DNA of 13,270 nt from Cytophagaceae bacterium (GTDB lineage Bacteria > Bacteroidota > Bacteroidia > Cytophagales > Flexibacteraceae), in the NCBI GenBank assembly GCA_947464365.1, contig CANHWS010000070.1, positions 1-13,270 on the forward strand, in the 5' to 3' direction. The notes below the pieces were generated by a model. The model ran no database searches and was not told the DNA's origin. It worked only from the letters and a program-made list of their open reading frames with translations. Shown piece after piece: positions 7,029-13,270 of this stretch. Made by a program: the position numbers and the translations under genes. Position 1 is the stretch's first letter; each line of letters begins with the position of its first letter.

Positions 7029-7751
7029 TTACAAACTCATCAAATCCTTAAAACGAATGGCCTGCCGCCTCGAAATCTCTATTTTTTCGCCCGTTTTGAG
7101 TTTGACAAGCAACCCACCACTAAAGTAGGGTTCGATGCTGTCAATCATCTTGAGGTTGATGATATGTTTGCGGTTAGCCCTGAAGAACACCTTTGGGTCT
7201 AGTCGATCCTCAAGCGAGTTTAACGACCGCAATACCATTGGTTTGTGGTTGTCAAAATAGATCCTGACATAGTTGCCTAGGCTTTCGAACAAGCGCACAC
7301 TACCCAGCTCAACAAACCAGCAGCGGTCGCCATCCTTGACGAAAATGCGGTCACTTTCGTACAACAAAGACGGAATCTCGAGCGGCTGCGGGCGATCTTC
7401 TTCCTCAATGCTGAGGCGTTTGATGGCATCAGCAAGGCGAGCGGGCTCGATGGGTTTCAGCAGATAATCCGCCGCATTGAACTCAAAGGCTTTCAGGGCA
7501 TAGTCATCAAAAGCCGTCGTGAAGATGACCTCAGGCACATGCTTGTCAAGCGAAGTCAAGACCTCAAAACCATTTTTGCCTGGCATTTGGATGTCCAGAA
7601 AAACCAAGTCTGGCCTCAGCTCGTTAATTTTTTCGACGGCGTCTTCACCATTGACGGCTTCGCCCATGATGTTGATGAAAGGATGGGCTTCGAGCAGGCG
7701 ACGCAGTTCGTTGCGGGCTAGTCTTTCGTCATCGATGATGAGTGCGTTCAT
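7029..7751 (-). CDS. LytTR-family DNA-binding response regulator
   Basis: The 240-residue protein has a receiver domain (about 2-115) with acidic Asp7/Asp8, phospho-acceptor Asp53 in FLDIQMPG, Thr78-Thr79 and Lys99 in LLKP, all intact. A short linker (about 116-132) leads to a LytTR DNA-binding domain (about 134-238) with SLGNYVRIYF, FFRANRKHIINLKMID and the final ISRRQAIRFKDL. LytTR proteins bind direct repeats upstream of target promoters. The gene lies 103 bp after the kinase gene, its obvious partner. A promoter candidate and a pair of direct repeats lie in that gap, so it may be partly uncoupled from the kinase and autoregulated. Target genes are not shown by the sequence. Confidence 0.95.
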   Translation of the reverse strand: MNALIIDDERLARNELRRLLEAHPFINIMGEAVNGEDAVEKINELRPDLVFLDIQMPGKNGFEVLTSLDKHVPEVIFTTAFDDYALKAFEFNAADYLLKPIEPARLADAIKRLSIEEEDRPQPLEIPSLLYESDRIFVKDGDRCWFVELGSVRLFESLGNYVRIYFDNHKPMVLRSLNSLEDRLDPKVFFRANRKHIINLKMIDSIEPYFSGGLLVKLKTGEKIEISRRQAIRFKDLMSL

Positions 7752-7775
7752 GAGCAGGGGTTGGATGGATTTAAT

Positions 7776-7799
7776 GGGCCTTAGGAATAGGGCCTCAGG
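7776..7799. repeat. Direct repeat pair upstream of the LytTR gene
   Basis: GGGCCTTAGG (7776-7785) is repeated as GGGCCTCAGG (7790-7799), 9 of 10 identical, 14 bp apart start to start, ending 25 bp from the LytTR ATG. On the minus strand it lies just downstream of the promoter candidate at 7815-7844, where a bound regulator could block transcription. LytTR sites are direct repeats, but with a different usual spacing and sequence, so self-regulation is only a guess. Confidence 0.35.
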
Positions 7800-7814
7800 T
7801 TCGCTGACTGGAGG

Positions 7815-7844
7815 TAAATATAATAATTGTTGTACAATAGCAAC
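7815..7844 (-). promoter_or_regulatory. Candidate promoter for the LytTR regulator gene
   Basis: The minus strand has GTTG (7844-7841), an 18-bp spacer and TATATTTA (7822-7815), which matches TAnnTTTG at all but the last base. The surrounding 7815-7840 is AT-rich, unlike its surroundings. It starts about 64 bp upstream of the ATG. It just follows the kinase stop codon (7857-7855). Confidence 0.35.
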
Positions 7845-7854
7845 CTAGGGGCAC

Positions 7855-8931
7855 CTATGCGGCACGGCTAGTTGTGTTTTTCTTTTCGATGTTGTTCTGC
7901 ATCGGGATGACAAGGGTGGCACAGACTTCGTTTGCGCCACTCTGGATTATCGTGAATGAGGCAGATGGTCCGTAAAGCAACTCTAGCCGATGGATGGTGT
8001 TGATGATCCCGAAACCAGTACTATTGCCAATGGGGTCTGTGTTGCCAAGGTTGCCAGTGTTCTTGATCGTGACAACCAAATTACTAGCCTCGACTGTGGC
8101 ATCGATACCAATGAAGCCCTCCCCTAGTAGCCGACTGATACCATGTTTAACGGCGTTTTCAACTACAGTCTGGATCATCATAGGGGGAACCTGGATGTGC
8201 ATGGCCTCTGGGGCGATGTTCATGTCAACATTCATCCGCTCCTCATAGCGCAGCTTCTCGAGGTTGATGTAGTCATTGACGGTCTTCATCTCCTCCATCA
8301 GGGTGATGGTTTTGGACCTGTCTGCAAGCAAAGAGCTCCGTAATATGTTACTGAGCTGGGTGATCGACTTTTTGGACTTCACAGGGTCCTCATCCACCAA
8401 GGCCCTGATTGTGTTAAGGGCATTGAAGACAAAGTGCGGATTGAGCTGACTCTTGAGTTTGTTAAGCTCAAAGTCCTTAATGGCGCCTTCCCACTTCAGG
8501 TGCTCTATTTCCCGTTGGCGGCTGTTGTTGAAGTAGTGCGTAGCAAAGTAGATCAGGGACCAGATCATGAAAAAGACCGACCGGTTGATAACCGCAAACA
8601 TGAAGTACATCAGGTCTGGCATCGGCGCATTGATGATCAGCAGATGATAGTCCACCAAGTAGTTGATGGCCGTAAAAATGGCCCCAAGGACCATGTTGCA
8701 GACCAAAGTCAGGGCAATAACCTCTAGGATTGGTTTGCTAAGCCAGTTTTGGGTCTTGATCAGAAGCCTAAACAAATAGCTTAGCAAAACGCCGCTATAG
8801 GTCATGATGCAGATCGAAAGAATGAGCTGGAGATCAAGATCTAGCTTATCAAAATACTTATAGCCAAGGGCCGTCATGATGCCAAACAACGTCCAGCCGC
8901 CTAGTTGGCAAAACCAGAATAATTTGCTCAT
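7855..8931 (-). CDS. LytS/YehU-type sensor histidine kinase
   Basis: From the ATG at 8931 the protein has 358 residues. Four hydrophobic segments (about 5-27, 34-58, 68-93, 107-134) form the membrane part, with no recognisable ligand-binding domain. A short linker leads to the His_kinase domain: LKSQLNPHFVFNALNTI with phospho-acceptor His166, the N-box VVENAVKHG with Asn259, and the glycine motif TGFGI (305-309) of a HATPase_c domain. It should phosphorylate the LytTR regulator encoded 103 bp downstream. The frame extends upstream: an alternative ATG at 8952 adds MIGQGTG, and a TTG at 9024 adds a Pro/Lys-rich tail. I prefer 8931 because AAGG lies 7 nt upstream and homologues usually begin just before the first membrane helix. 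The signal is unknown. Confidence 0.92.
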   Translation of the reverse strand: MSKLFWFCQLGGWTLFGIMTALGYKYFDKLDLDLQLILSICIMTYSGVLLSYLFRLLIKTQNWLSKPILEVIALTLVCNMVLGAIFTAINYLVDYHLLIINAPMPDLMYFMFAVINRSVFFMIWSLIYFATHYFNNSRQREIEHLKWEGAIKDFELNKLKSQLNPHFVFNALNTIRALVDEDPVKSKKSITQLSNILRSSLLADRSKTITLMEEMKTVNDYINLEKLRYEERMNVDMNIAPEAMHIQVPPMMIQTVVENAVKHGISRLLGEGFIGIDATVEASNLVVTIKNTGNLGNTDPIGNSTGFGIINTIHRLELLYGPSASFTIIQSGANEVCATLVIPMQNNIEKKNTTSRAA

Positions 8932-9080
8932 CCCTGTACCTTGTCCGATCATGTTCCTGTCTTTAGCGTTTTTGTCCTCTGATTTTACTGGCGTCTTGGG
9001 CGGTCCGCATAGCCATAACGACAAACATCTCCTACCCCAATATCCAGAATATGTACCCCTGACTGCAAGTGGGCACGGAT

Positions 9081-9106
9081 ATTTTCGTGTAATTTGTACA
9101 CAAAAT
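9081..9106. repeat. Operator-like inverted repeat in the kinase/serine dehydratase gap
   Basis: ATTTTCGTGTA (9081-9091) and TACACAAAAT (9097-9106) are complementary over 10 bp with one bulged base and a 5-bp centre. The AT-rich dyad lies about 150 bp upstream of the kinase start and about 280 bp upstream of the serine dehydratase, and looks like a site for a dimeric regulator. Confidence 0.4.
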
Positions 9107-9187
9107 CAGTCAGCCGAAGCAAAGGGCCGACCTAGACCTAGATGGTAGGCACAAAGATCAGATAACTGGTCCTGATGCCACACCAGC

Positions 9188-9256
9188 GGCGGCAGCAATA
9201 CCAACAGAAGTGCCCACTTTTAGTTGCCGCCTTTGCACTTTGCCCATCACAAAGGC
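9188..9256. repeat. Overlapping inverted repeats upstream of the serine dehydratase gene
   Basis: GGCGGCA (9188-9194) pairs with TGCCGCC (9225-9231). GCCTTTG (9229-9235) pairs with CAAAGGC (9250-9256). The two stems share bases 9229-9231, so they are mutually exclusive if both are in one RNA. That could be a switch in the leader of the plus-strand gene, if transcription starts this far upstream; this is not shown. Confidence 0.35.
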
Positions 9257-9384
9257 CTAGCGACAAAAGGTAAACCAGCAACTTCCTTGGTTAGCCCGGC
9301 TTCAGGCGCAAATGGCTTACATCAGATGTGCAACTTTGGCAGATTGACTGATCTTTAGATACACCAAACGACCGACACCAAACT

Positions 9385-10311
9385 ATGAGTTCCCTCAGCA
9401 ACACAGCTGCCCCTTCCCCCAACTTTACGGATTTTGCCACTTGGCAAGCCTATATCCAGTCCAGTAATGAACCACTCTACCTGCCAGTCCTCCATTGGGA
9501 AATGAACCAAAAGGGCGCTGCAGAGGCCGACATCTGGTCAGGCATCCAGGAGGCTTGGGTCGTGATGAAAGATGCAGTCCTCACTGGCCTATCAGAGGAT
9601 ATGACTAGCCGCAGTGGCATGGTCAACAACAGCGGCAAAAAGGTAATGAATAGCCGCTTACATGTTTTGGCGCCTGAATTCACCCAGCTGGTGGCCCGAG
9701 CCCTTGCTGCCAAAGAGGTAAATGCCTGCATGGGAAGGATAGTTGCAGCACCCACTGCTGGGGCCAGTGGCATCTTGCCCGGCACTTTGGTCACGATGCA
9801 AGAGCTACATGGCGTTACCGATCGGCAAATTGCCGAAGGCTTATTGGTCGCTGCGGGGATCGCCTTAGTGATCCAGTACAATGCCTCGCTTGCTGGTGCT
9901 GTAGGTGGCTGCCAAGCCGAAACAGGTAGTGCTGCTGCAATGGCATCGGGTGCGATGGTCTATCTGTTAGGTGGTGATGTTACCCAGGTGTTCAACGCTG
10001 TGGCCATCACCATCCAATGTATGTTAGGCCTTGTCTGTGACCCAGTAGCTGGCCTTGTTGAGGTACCATGCATTGTCAGGAATGCCAGTGCTGCTGCCAT
10101 AGCCTACAGCAGTGCACAAATGGCCATCGCCCAAGTCACGGCAGTGATCCCTGTGGACGAATGTGTCGCAGCTATGGGTGAGATCGGCCAAGCGATGGAA
10201 AGTCGTTACAAAGAAACAGCCCTTGGTGGTCTGGCTGCCACCCCGACTGGTAAAGCTATCGCCAAGCGGGTCCTGATCTCAGACATCAACCTAATGGCCG
10301 AAGCAGAATAA
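9385..10311 (+). CDS. sdaAA: L-serine ammonia-lyase (Fe-S dependent), alpha subunit
   Basis: The 308-residue protein is the catalytic alpha domain of the iron-sulfur L-serine dehydratase, which deaminates serine to pyruvate and ammonia. Family signatures are RSGMVNNSG (76-84), ACMGRIVAAPTAGASGILPG (114-133), GGCQAETGSAAAMASG (174-189) and GLVCDPVAGLVEVPC (215-229). Cys176, Cys218 and Cys229 have the same 42- and 11-residue spacing as the three [4Fe-4S]-binding cysteines of the Legionella enzyme. The fourth ligand is the substrate. There is no beta (ACT-like) domain in this protein and no beta gene on either side, although many Bacteroidota carry a single fused chain. The partner must be elsewhere, or the enzyme acts without it. 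It is the only plus-strand gene in the window and converges on the asparaginase gene with an 8-bp gap. Confidence 0.93.
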   Translation: MSSLSNTAAPSPNFTDFATWQAYIQSSNEPLYLPVLHWEMNQKGAAEADIWSGIQEAWVVMKDAVLTGLSEDMTSRSGMVNNSGKKVMNSRLHVLAPEFTQLVARALAAKEVNACMGRIVAAPTAGASGILPGTLVTMQELHGVTDRQIAEGLLVAAGIALVIQYNASLAGAVGGCQAETGSAAAMASGAMVYLLGGDVTQVFNAVAITIQCMLGLVCDPVAGLVEVPCIVRNASAAAIAYSSAQMAIAQVTAVIPVDECVAAMGEIGQAMESRYKETALGGLAATPTGKAIAKRVLISDINLMAEAE

Positions 10312-10319
10312 GCTGAACC

Positions 10320-11339
10320 TTAGTCCTTATAGATTTCGACTCCACGGACAGACTCCGTCTGCCAAGCACGGTACATCCCTTCGGTGTTGAAGGGTAAACA
10401 AACATTACCAAACCGATCAACAGCTACTATGCCTCCAGAGTCAGGTGCTACTTCGCCTAGGTGATCTATTATCGTCGCTTGGCATGCCTGATTTAGAGAT
10501 TTACCTTGGTATTTGATGCGGGCAGCCACATCATAAGCCACCACATTGCAAATAAATACCTCCCCATGCCCCGTGGCGGAGATGGCTACGTTTTCATCTG
10601 CCCAAGTACCTGCTCCAATCAGCGGACTGTCACCGATGCGGTTATAGCGTTTGTTGGTCATGCCCCCAGTGCTGGTAGCAGCTGCAAGATGACCATACTG
10701 ATCTAGGGCTACAGCGCCCACCGTACCAAACTTATGGTTCGGGTCTATAGGGTCGCCAGAAATAACAGGGTCTTGTTTGGCTTTAATTTCACCATCAATT
10801 TTGCCATCATGGTCTAGCAATACCCTGCCTTCTACCAATGCGGCATCTAGTTGGGCTTTCCTAAATGCTGTGCTGAAATAATCAGGCGAAACCAACTCTA
10901 GTCCTTGTTCGGCAGCGAGTTCTTCAGCTCCTGCCTGTGCAAGCAAGACATGATCAGTGTGCTCCATCACAGCCTTGGCTGCCAAGATTGGATTCTTGAT
11001 AGTCCGCACACCAGCAACGGCACCTGCCTTATTGGTATGTCCTTCCATCACGGCGGCATCTAGCTCATGCCCTCCAGTATGCGTAAAGACAGCCCCTTTG
11101 CCTGCATTGAACAATGGGCAGTTCTCGAGCCAAACCACCGTTGCGGTCACGGCCTCCAATGCAGTAGCTCCGGCTGCCAACAAGTCCCAACCCGTCCTTA
11201 AGGCAGTGTCCAAGGCCTCAGTATATGCCGCTTCTTGATCTGCCGAAATCTGACTTTTCAGGATCGTGCCCGCACCGCCATGCAACGCAATCGCAATTTT
11301 GGATACTTGAGGCTGGGTTTGGTTTGGATGCATGGACAT
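10320..11339 (-). CDS. Isoaspartyl peptidase / L-asparaginase (Ntn hydrolase, IaaA type)
   Basis: An autocleaving Thr-type N-terminal nucleophile hydrolase that removes isoaspartyl residues from dipeptides and hydrolyses asparagine to aspartate and ammonia. Counting from the chosen ATG at 11339 (339 residues): IALHGGAGTI at 17-26, NAGKGAVFT at 78-86, ELDAAVMEG (92-100), the cleavage site HKFG/TVGAVALD with catalytic Thr206, TSTGGM (222-227) and RIGDSPLIGAGTWA (234-247). The frame extends to a TTG at 11390, which would add a Cys/Ser-rich 17-residue tail with no homology expected, so I use the ATG. There is no signal peptide, so it is cytoplasmic. It lies 121 bp after the TonB receptor stop on the same strand with no clear promoter between, and may be co-transcribed with it. 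Confidence 0.94.
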   Translation of the reverse strand: MSMHPNQTQPQVSKIAIALHGGAGTILKSQISADQEAAYTEALDTALRTGWDLLAAGATALEAVTATVVWLENCPLFNAGKGAVFTHTGGHELDAAVMEGHTNKAGAVAGVRTIKNPILAAKAVMEHTDHVLLAQAGAEELAAEQGLELVSPDYFSTAFRKAQLDAALVEGRVLLDHDGKIDGEIKAKQDPVISGDPIDPNHKFGTVGAVALDQYGHLAAATSTGGMTNKRYNRIGDSPLIGAGTWADENVAISATGHGEVFICNVVAYDVAARIKYQGKSLNQACQATIIDHLGEVAPDSGGIVAVDRFGNVCLPFNTEGMYRAWQTESVRGVEIYKD

Positions 11340-11460
11340 TGAGAAGGAAAAGGGCTTGCGTGTTGAATTAGGACAGGAATCCTGACACAAATATGGTCAG
11401 GCAGGGCTCAAAAGCACCACCTCGCCCCCAGAACCAAGGTAAATTATCGACCTTTTAACC

Positions 11461-13270
11461 TCAGTTGCCCAAGAAGTTACCGAGCTTGACACCAACATAA
11501 AACGTCGTCGGGCGACTAGGACCATAAATAAAGCTAGCATCACGCAGGGCTCCTTGGTCAAAATCACGCTGGTACTGATTAAGCAAGTTTTGGCAGCCCG
11601 CAATCAATTCGCAGCGCAGCTCATCAGCCAGGTTGACTTTGTATCCTATGCGTAGATTAAGCTCAGCAAATGCTGGGGTGGTTTGGGTCAGGATGTAGCC
11701 AGTTTCAGGCTCCACCTGATGTGCAACGACCATAGCCCCCGTGAAGACCGAAGTCAGGTTGGCCTTCAATCGTGGCAAGATCCGCCATTCTGCTGTCGCA
11801 AACCCATACATATAAGGGGTCCTTAGCAGTCTGCTGGTCTTGGTTTCTGTGGCTAAGCGGCTAGCAATTGCCTCTCCTTGCCACAACAATAAAGGTGATT
11901 TGTAAATGGCTTGTTGCAGAGTTCCCCCTAACACTAGGTCAATAGGCAAGTGGTCATGTTTGAGCCGCCACTCAAGGTTCATCCCATAGACCGAAAGTCC
12001 CAGACCATTTTGTTTGAGCCAAGTGGCATATCCTGCCTGGCTGATCTGAACATCGGTATTGACAAAGGCATTGGGCAAGAGCGTCGCAAATCCTTCTATC
12101 AGTACATTCTGAGCCATTTCGCCAGTCCTGAAATCTTTATCTATGGAGGCCGTAAAGCTATGAGATCGCTCAGGCACCAAGTCTGGCGAAAGCTGGACAA
12201 ACCGAGCCGTGCCTGATACCGTCTCAATATGTAAGTCCTCGTCAAAGGCCTGTGGCGCACGGTAGCCTTGGGCATATCCCAGCCTTACTTTCGTGGAGGC
12301 CCCTATGGTTTGCATGAGTGCAATCCTTGGTACCAAAGCGAGCAGACTTTTGTTAGCCGATGGTGTTGCTATCCCATATTGATACCGCCCGTCGATGCTA
12401 ACCATATCTAGCCTTAGCCCTCCAACGACGCTAGTACTAGGTGTCAGAGCGTAAGTCAACTGCCCATAGAGTCCAACCGTGTTCGTTTGCTGGATTATGA
12501 TCCGCTTATAGCCAGGCATCTGGTCATCCACTTTGTTATGTTGCCACTCTGTGCCCACGGTCCAACCAAAGCGGCTGACAATACTATCTGAGGATGCTGT
12601 TGGGCTGCTGAACTGCAGGCCAACGACGCCTATCAAGTCAGTAGTTTTGCCGTAGGCATTGAGGGCCAAAAGGTCCCGTGCTGTTAATGTATCCGATGGG
12701 CCCAAAATCCGCCCACCACCACCGTAATAACTATTCCGATCCGTTAACTGAACAGACCCATAAGCAGAAAGATTGTAGCCACGACCCAAATACTCATAAT
12801 TCGCACCTAGGTTATAGGCATTGGTCTTGAGCTCCTCAGCAATGTCGGTTTGGTGCGGTGGTAGGTCAAGATTGTTACCTCCTCGGCGGGATTCGGTCAA
12901 AGCAAATCCCGTCAGATTCAGTTTGGAGCTTGGGCTCAGTTTGTGGAATCCATTAAAGCCAAAGGTTTGATTTCTGAGTCGGGTGATTTCTGAATAGCCG
13001 TCGCCATTGGCATCGTATTCAGTACGGTTACGAGTCATGCCATATAGACTAATGCCTGTTTTGTCATCTGCCGATACAAAACTACCGTTGCCATAGGTGG
13101 ATAGATCGGGGGCCGCACCTCCTGTCATGTTAAGTGTGCTGCCAGCCTGCCAACCGTTGAATAGTGGGTCTTTGGTCAGGATATTGATGGTGCCCGCAAT
13201 GGCATTGCCACCATAAAGCACAGATCCTGCACCCCGAACAACCTCCACCCGATCGATCAAACTTGCTGGA
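11461..13270 (-). CDS. TonB-dependent outer membrane receptor, C-terminal part (truncated by window edge)
   Basis: The frame is open from the right edge to the stop at 11461, about 603 residues; the N-terminus (signal peptide and most of the plug) is outside. An in-frame TTG at 13260 is not a real start, since plug-domain sequence continues across it. The visible part begins in the plug with LIDRVEVVRGAGSVLYGG and NAIAGTINILTKDP. The rest is a 22-strand-type beta barrel rich in alternating aromatic strands, with GYRAPQAFDEDLHIE and LSPDLVPERSHSFTASIDKD as typical Bacteroidota receptor segments. It ends in YGPSRPTTFYVGVKLGNF, the C-terminal strand type recognised for barrel insertion. Such receptors import siderophores, cobalamin or metals using TonB energy. 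The ligand cannot be assigned. No SusD partner is seen downstream. Confidence 0.93.
   Translation of the reverse strand, partial: PASLIDRVEVVRGAGSVLYGGNAIAGTINILTKDPLFNGWQAGSTLNMTGGAAPDLSTYGNGSFVSADDKTGISLYGMTRNRTEYDANGDGYSEITRLRNQTFGFNGFHKLSPSSKLNLTGFALTESRRGGNNLDLPPHQTDIAEELKTNAYNLGANYEYLGRGYNLSAYGSVQLTDRNSYYGGGGRILGPSDTLTARDLLALNAYGKTTDLIGVVGLQFSSPTASSDSIVSRFGWTVGTEWQHNKVDDQMPGYKRIIIQQTNTVGLYGQLTYALTPSTSVVGGLRLDMVSIDGRYQYGIATPSANKSLLALVPRIALMQTIGASTKVRLGYAQGYRAPQAFDEDLHIETVSGTARFVQLSPDLVPERSHSFTASIDKDFRTGEMAQNVLIEGFATLLPNAFVNTDVQISQAGYATWLKQNGLGLSVYGMNLEWRLKHDHLPIDLVLGGTLQQAIYKSPLLLWQGEAIASRLATETKTSRLLRTPYMYGFATAEWRILPRLKANLTSVFTGAMVVAHQVEPETGYILTQTTPAFAELNLRIGYKVNLADELRCELIAGCQNLLNQYQRDFDQGALRDASFIYGPSRPTTFYVGVKLGNFLGN

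Larger units (their letters stand above)
8932..9384. other. Divergent intergenic region between kinase and serine dehydratase genes
   Basis: This 453-bp stretch has no convincing gene. It must hold promoters for the kinase (minus) and serine dehydratase (plus), though no exact TAnnTTTG was found for either; CAACTTTG at 9331-9338 (plus, one mismatch) is the nearest. It holds several inverted repeats, listed separately, and ACATC-A-GATGT (9319-9329) 55 bp before the dehydratase ATG. Two tiny frames (9158-9247 minus, 29 codons; 9175-9273 plus, 32 codons) are present but unsupported. Confidence 0.6.

Noticed and set aside
8953..9024. Upstream extension of the kinase to the TTG at 9024
   Set aside because: It adds a Pro/Lys-rich segment ahead of the first membrane helix; ATG starts at 8952 and 8931 are better.
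9158..9247. 29-codon minus-strand frame encoding a small hydrophobic peptide (VGIAAAAGVASG)
   Set aside because: Too short to support, no start signal, and it overlaps the inverted repeats; kept only as a possibility.
9477..9881. Minus-strand open frame of 134 codons
   Set aside because: It is antisense to the serine dehydratase alpha gene, which has all signature motifs.
10300..10330. ATAAG/CTTAT inverted repeat between the convergent serine dehydratase and asparaginase genes as a bidirectional terminator
   Set aside because: The stem is only 5 bp of AT-rich sequence with a 13-nt loop and no T-tract.
11340..11390. Upstream extension of the asparaginase gene to the TTG at 11390
   Set aside because: It adds a Cys/Ser-rich stretch with no known domain, and an ATG just before the conserved core is available.

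Overview
The window looks like a piece of a Bacteroidota (Cytophagia/Saprospiria-like) chromosome with moderate GC. Four things point there. The long HisG form with a C-terminal regulatory domain sits in the order hisG-hisD-hisC. A LytS-type kinase is paired with a LytTR response regulator. A TonB-dependent receptor ends in the YGP..P-TTFYVGVK type of C-terminus common in that phylum. Almost no start codon has a Shine-Dalgarno sequence, while several gene starts are preceded by matches to the Bacteroidota -7 element TAnnTTTG. The exact taxon cannot be read from the sequence alone.

Layout. Nearly everything is on the minus strand. From left to right: the N-terminal two-thirds or so of a membrane-anchored SPFH/flotillin-like protein with a four-fold repeated N-terminal region (1-1310, cut by the left edge); a small TPR-type lipoprotein (1498-2100); a 400-bp gap (2101-2501) with a lipoprotein promoter candidate, a clear minus-strand intrinsic terminator and a strongly structured segment just upstream of it; then, in transcription order from 6975 down to 2502, a five-gene set hisG, hisD, hisC, an NADPH-dependent FMN reductase and an OsmC-family protein. 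Upstream of hisG lie a LytTR response regulator (7029-7751) and its sensor kinase (7855-8931). A 453-bp gap (8932-9384) full of inverted repeats separates the kinase from the only plus-strand gene, the Fe-S L-serine dehydratase alpha subunit (9385-10311). This converges on an isoaspartyl peptidase/asparaginase (10320-11339, minus), behind which lies a TonB-dependent receptor (11461 to the right edge, minus, N-terminus missing).

How they fit. HisG, HisD and HisC are the first, last and a middle step of histidine synthesis. The usual next genes (hisB, hisH, hisA, hisF, hisIE) are absent and replaced by two redox/stress genes, so the his pathway is split in this genome. A TAnnTTTG promoter candidate lies directly between the LytTR stop codon and hisG. 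The kinase and LytTR regulator form a two-component pair whose signal and targets are unknown. Serine dehydratase and asparaginase are both amino-acid catabolic enzymes that release ammonia, but they are on opposite strands, so this is only a thematic link.

No mobile element, CRISPR array, tRNA or rRNA was seen. Most of the window is ordinary core metabolism. The points most worth a second look are the structured RNA plus terminator at 2241-2400, the vault-like repeat architecture of the SPFH protein, the his operon with redox genes in place of hisB, and the lone serine dehydratase alpha subunit.
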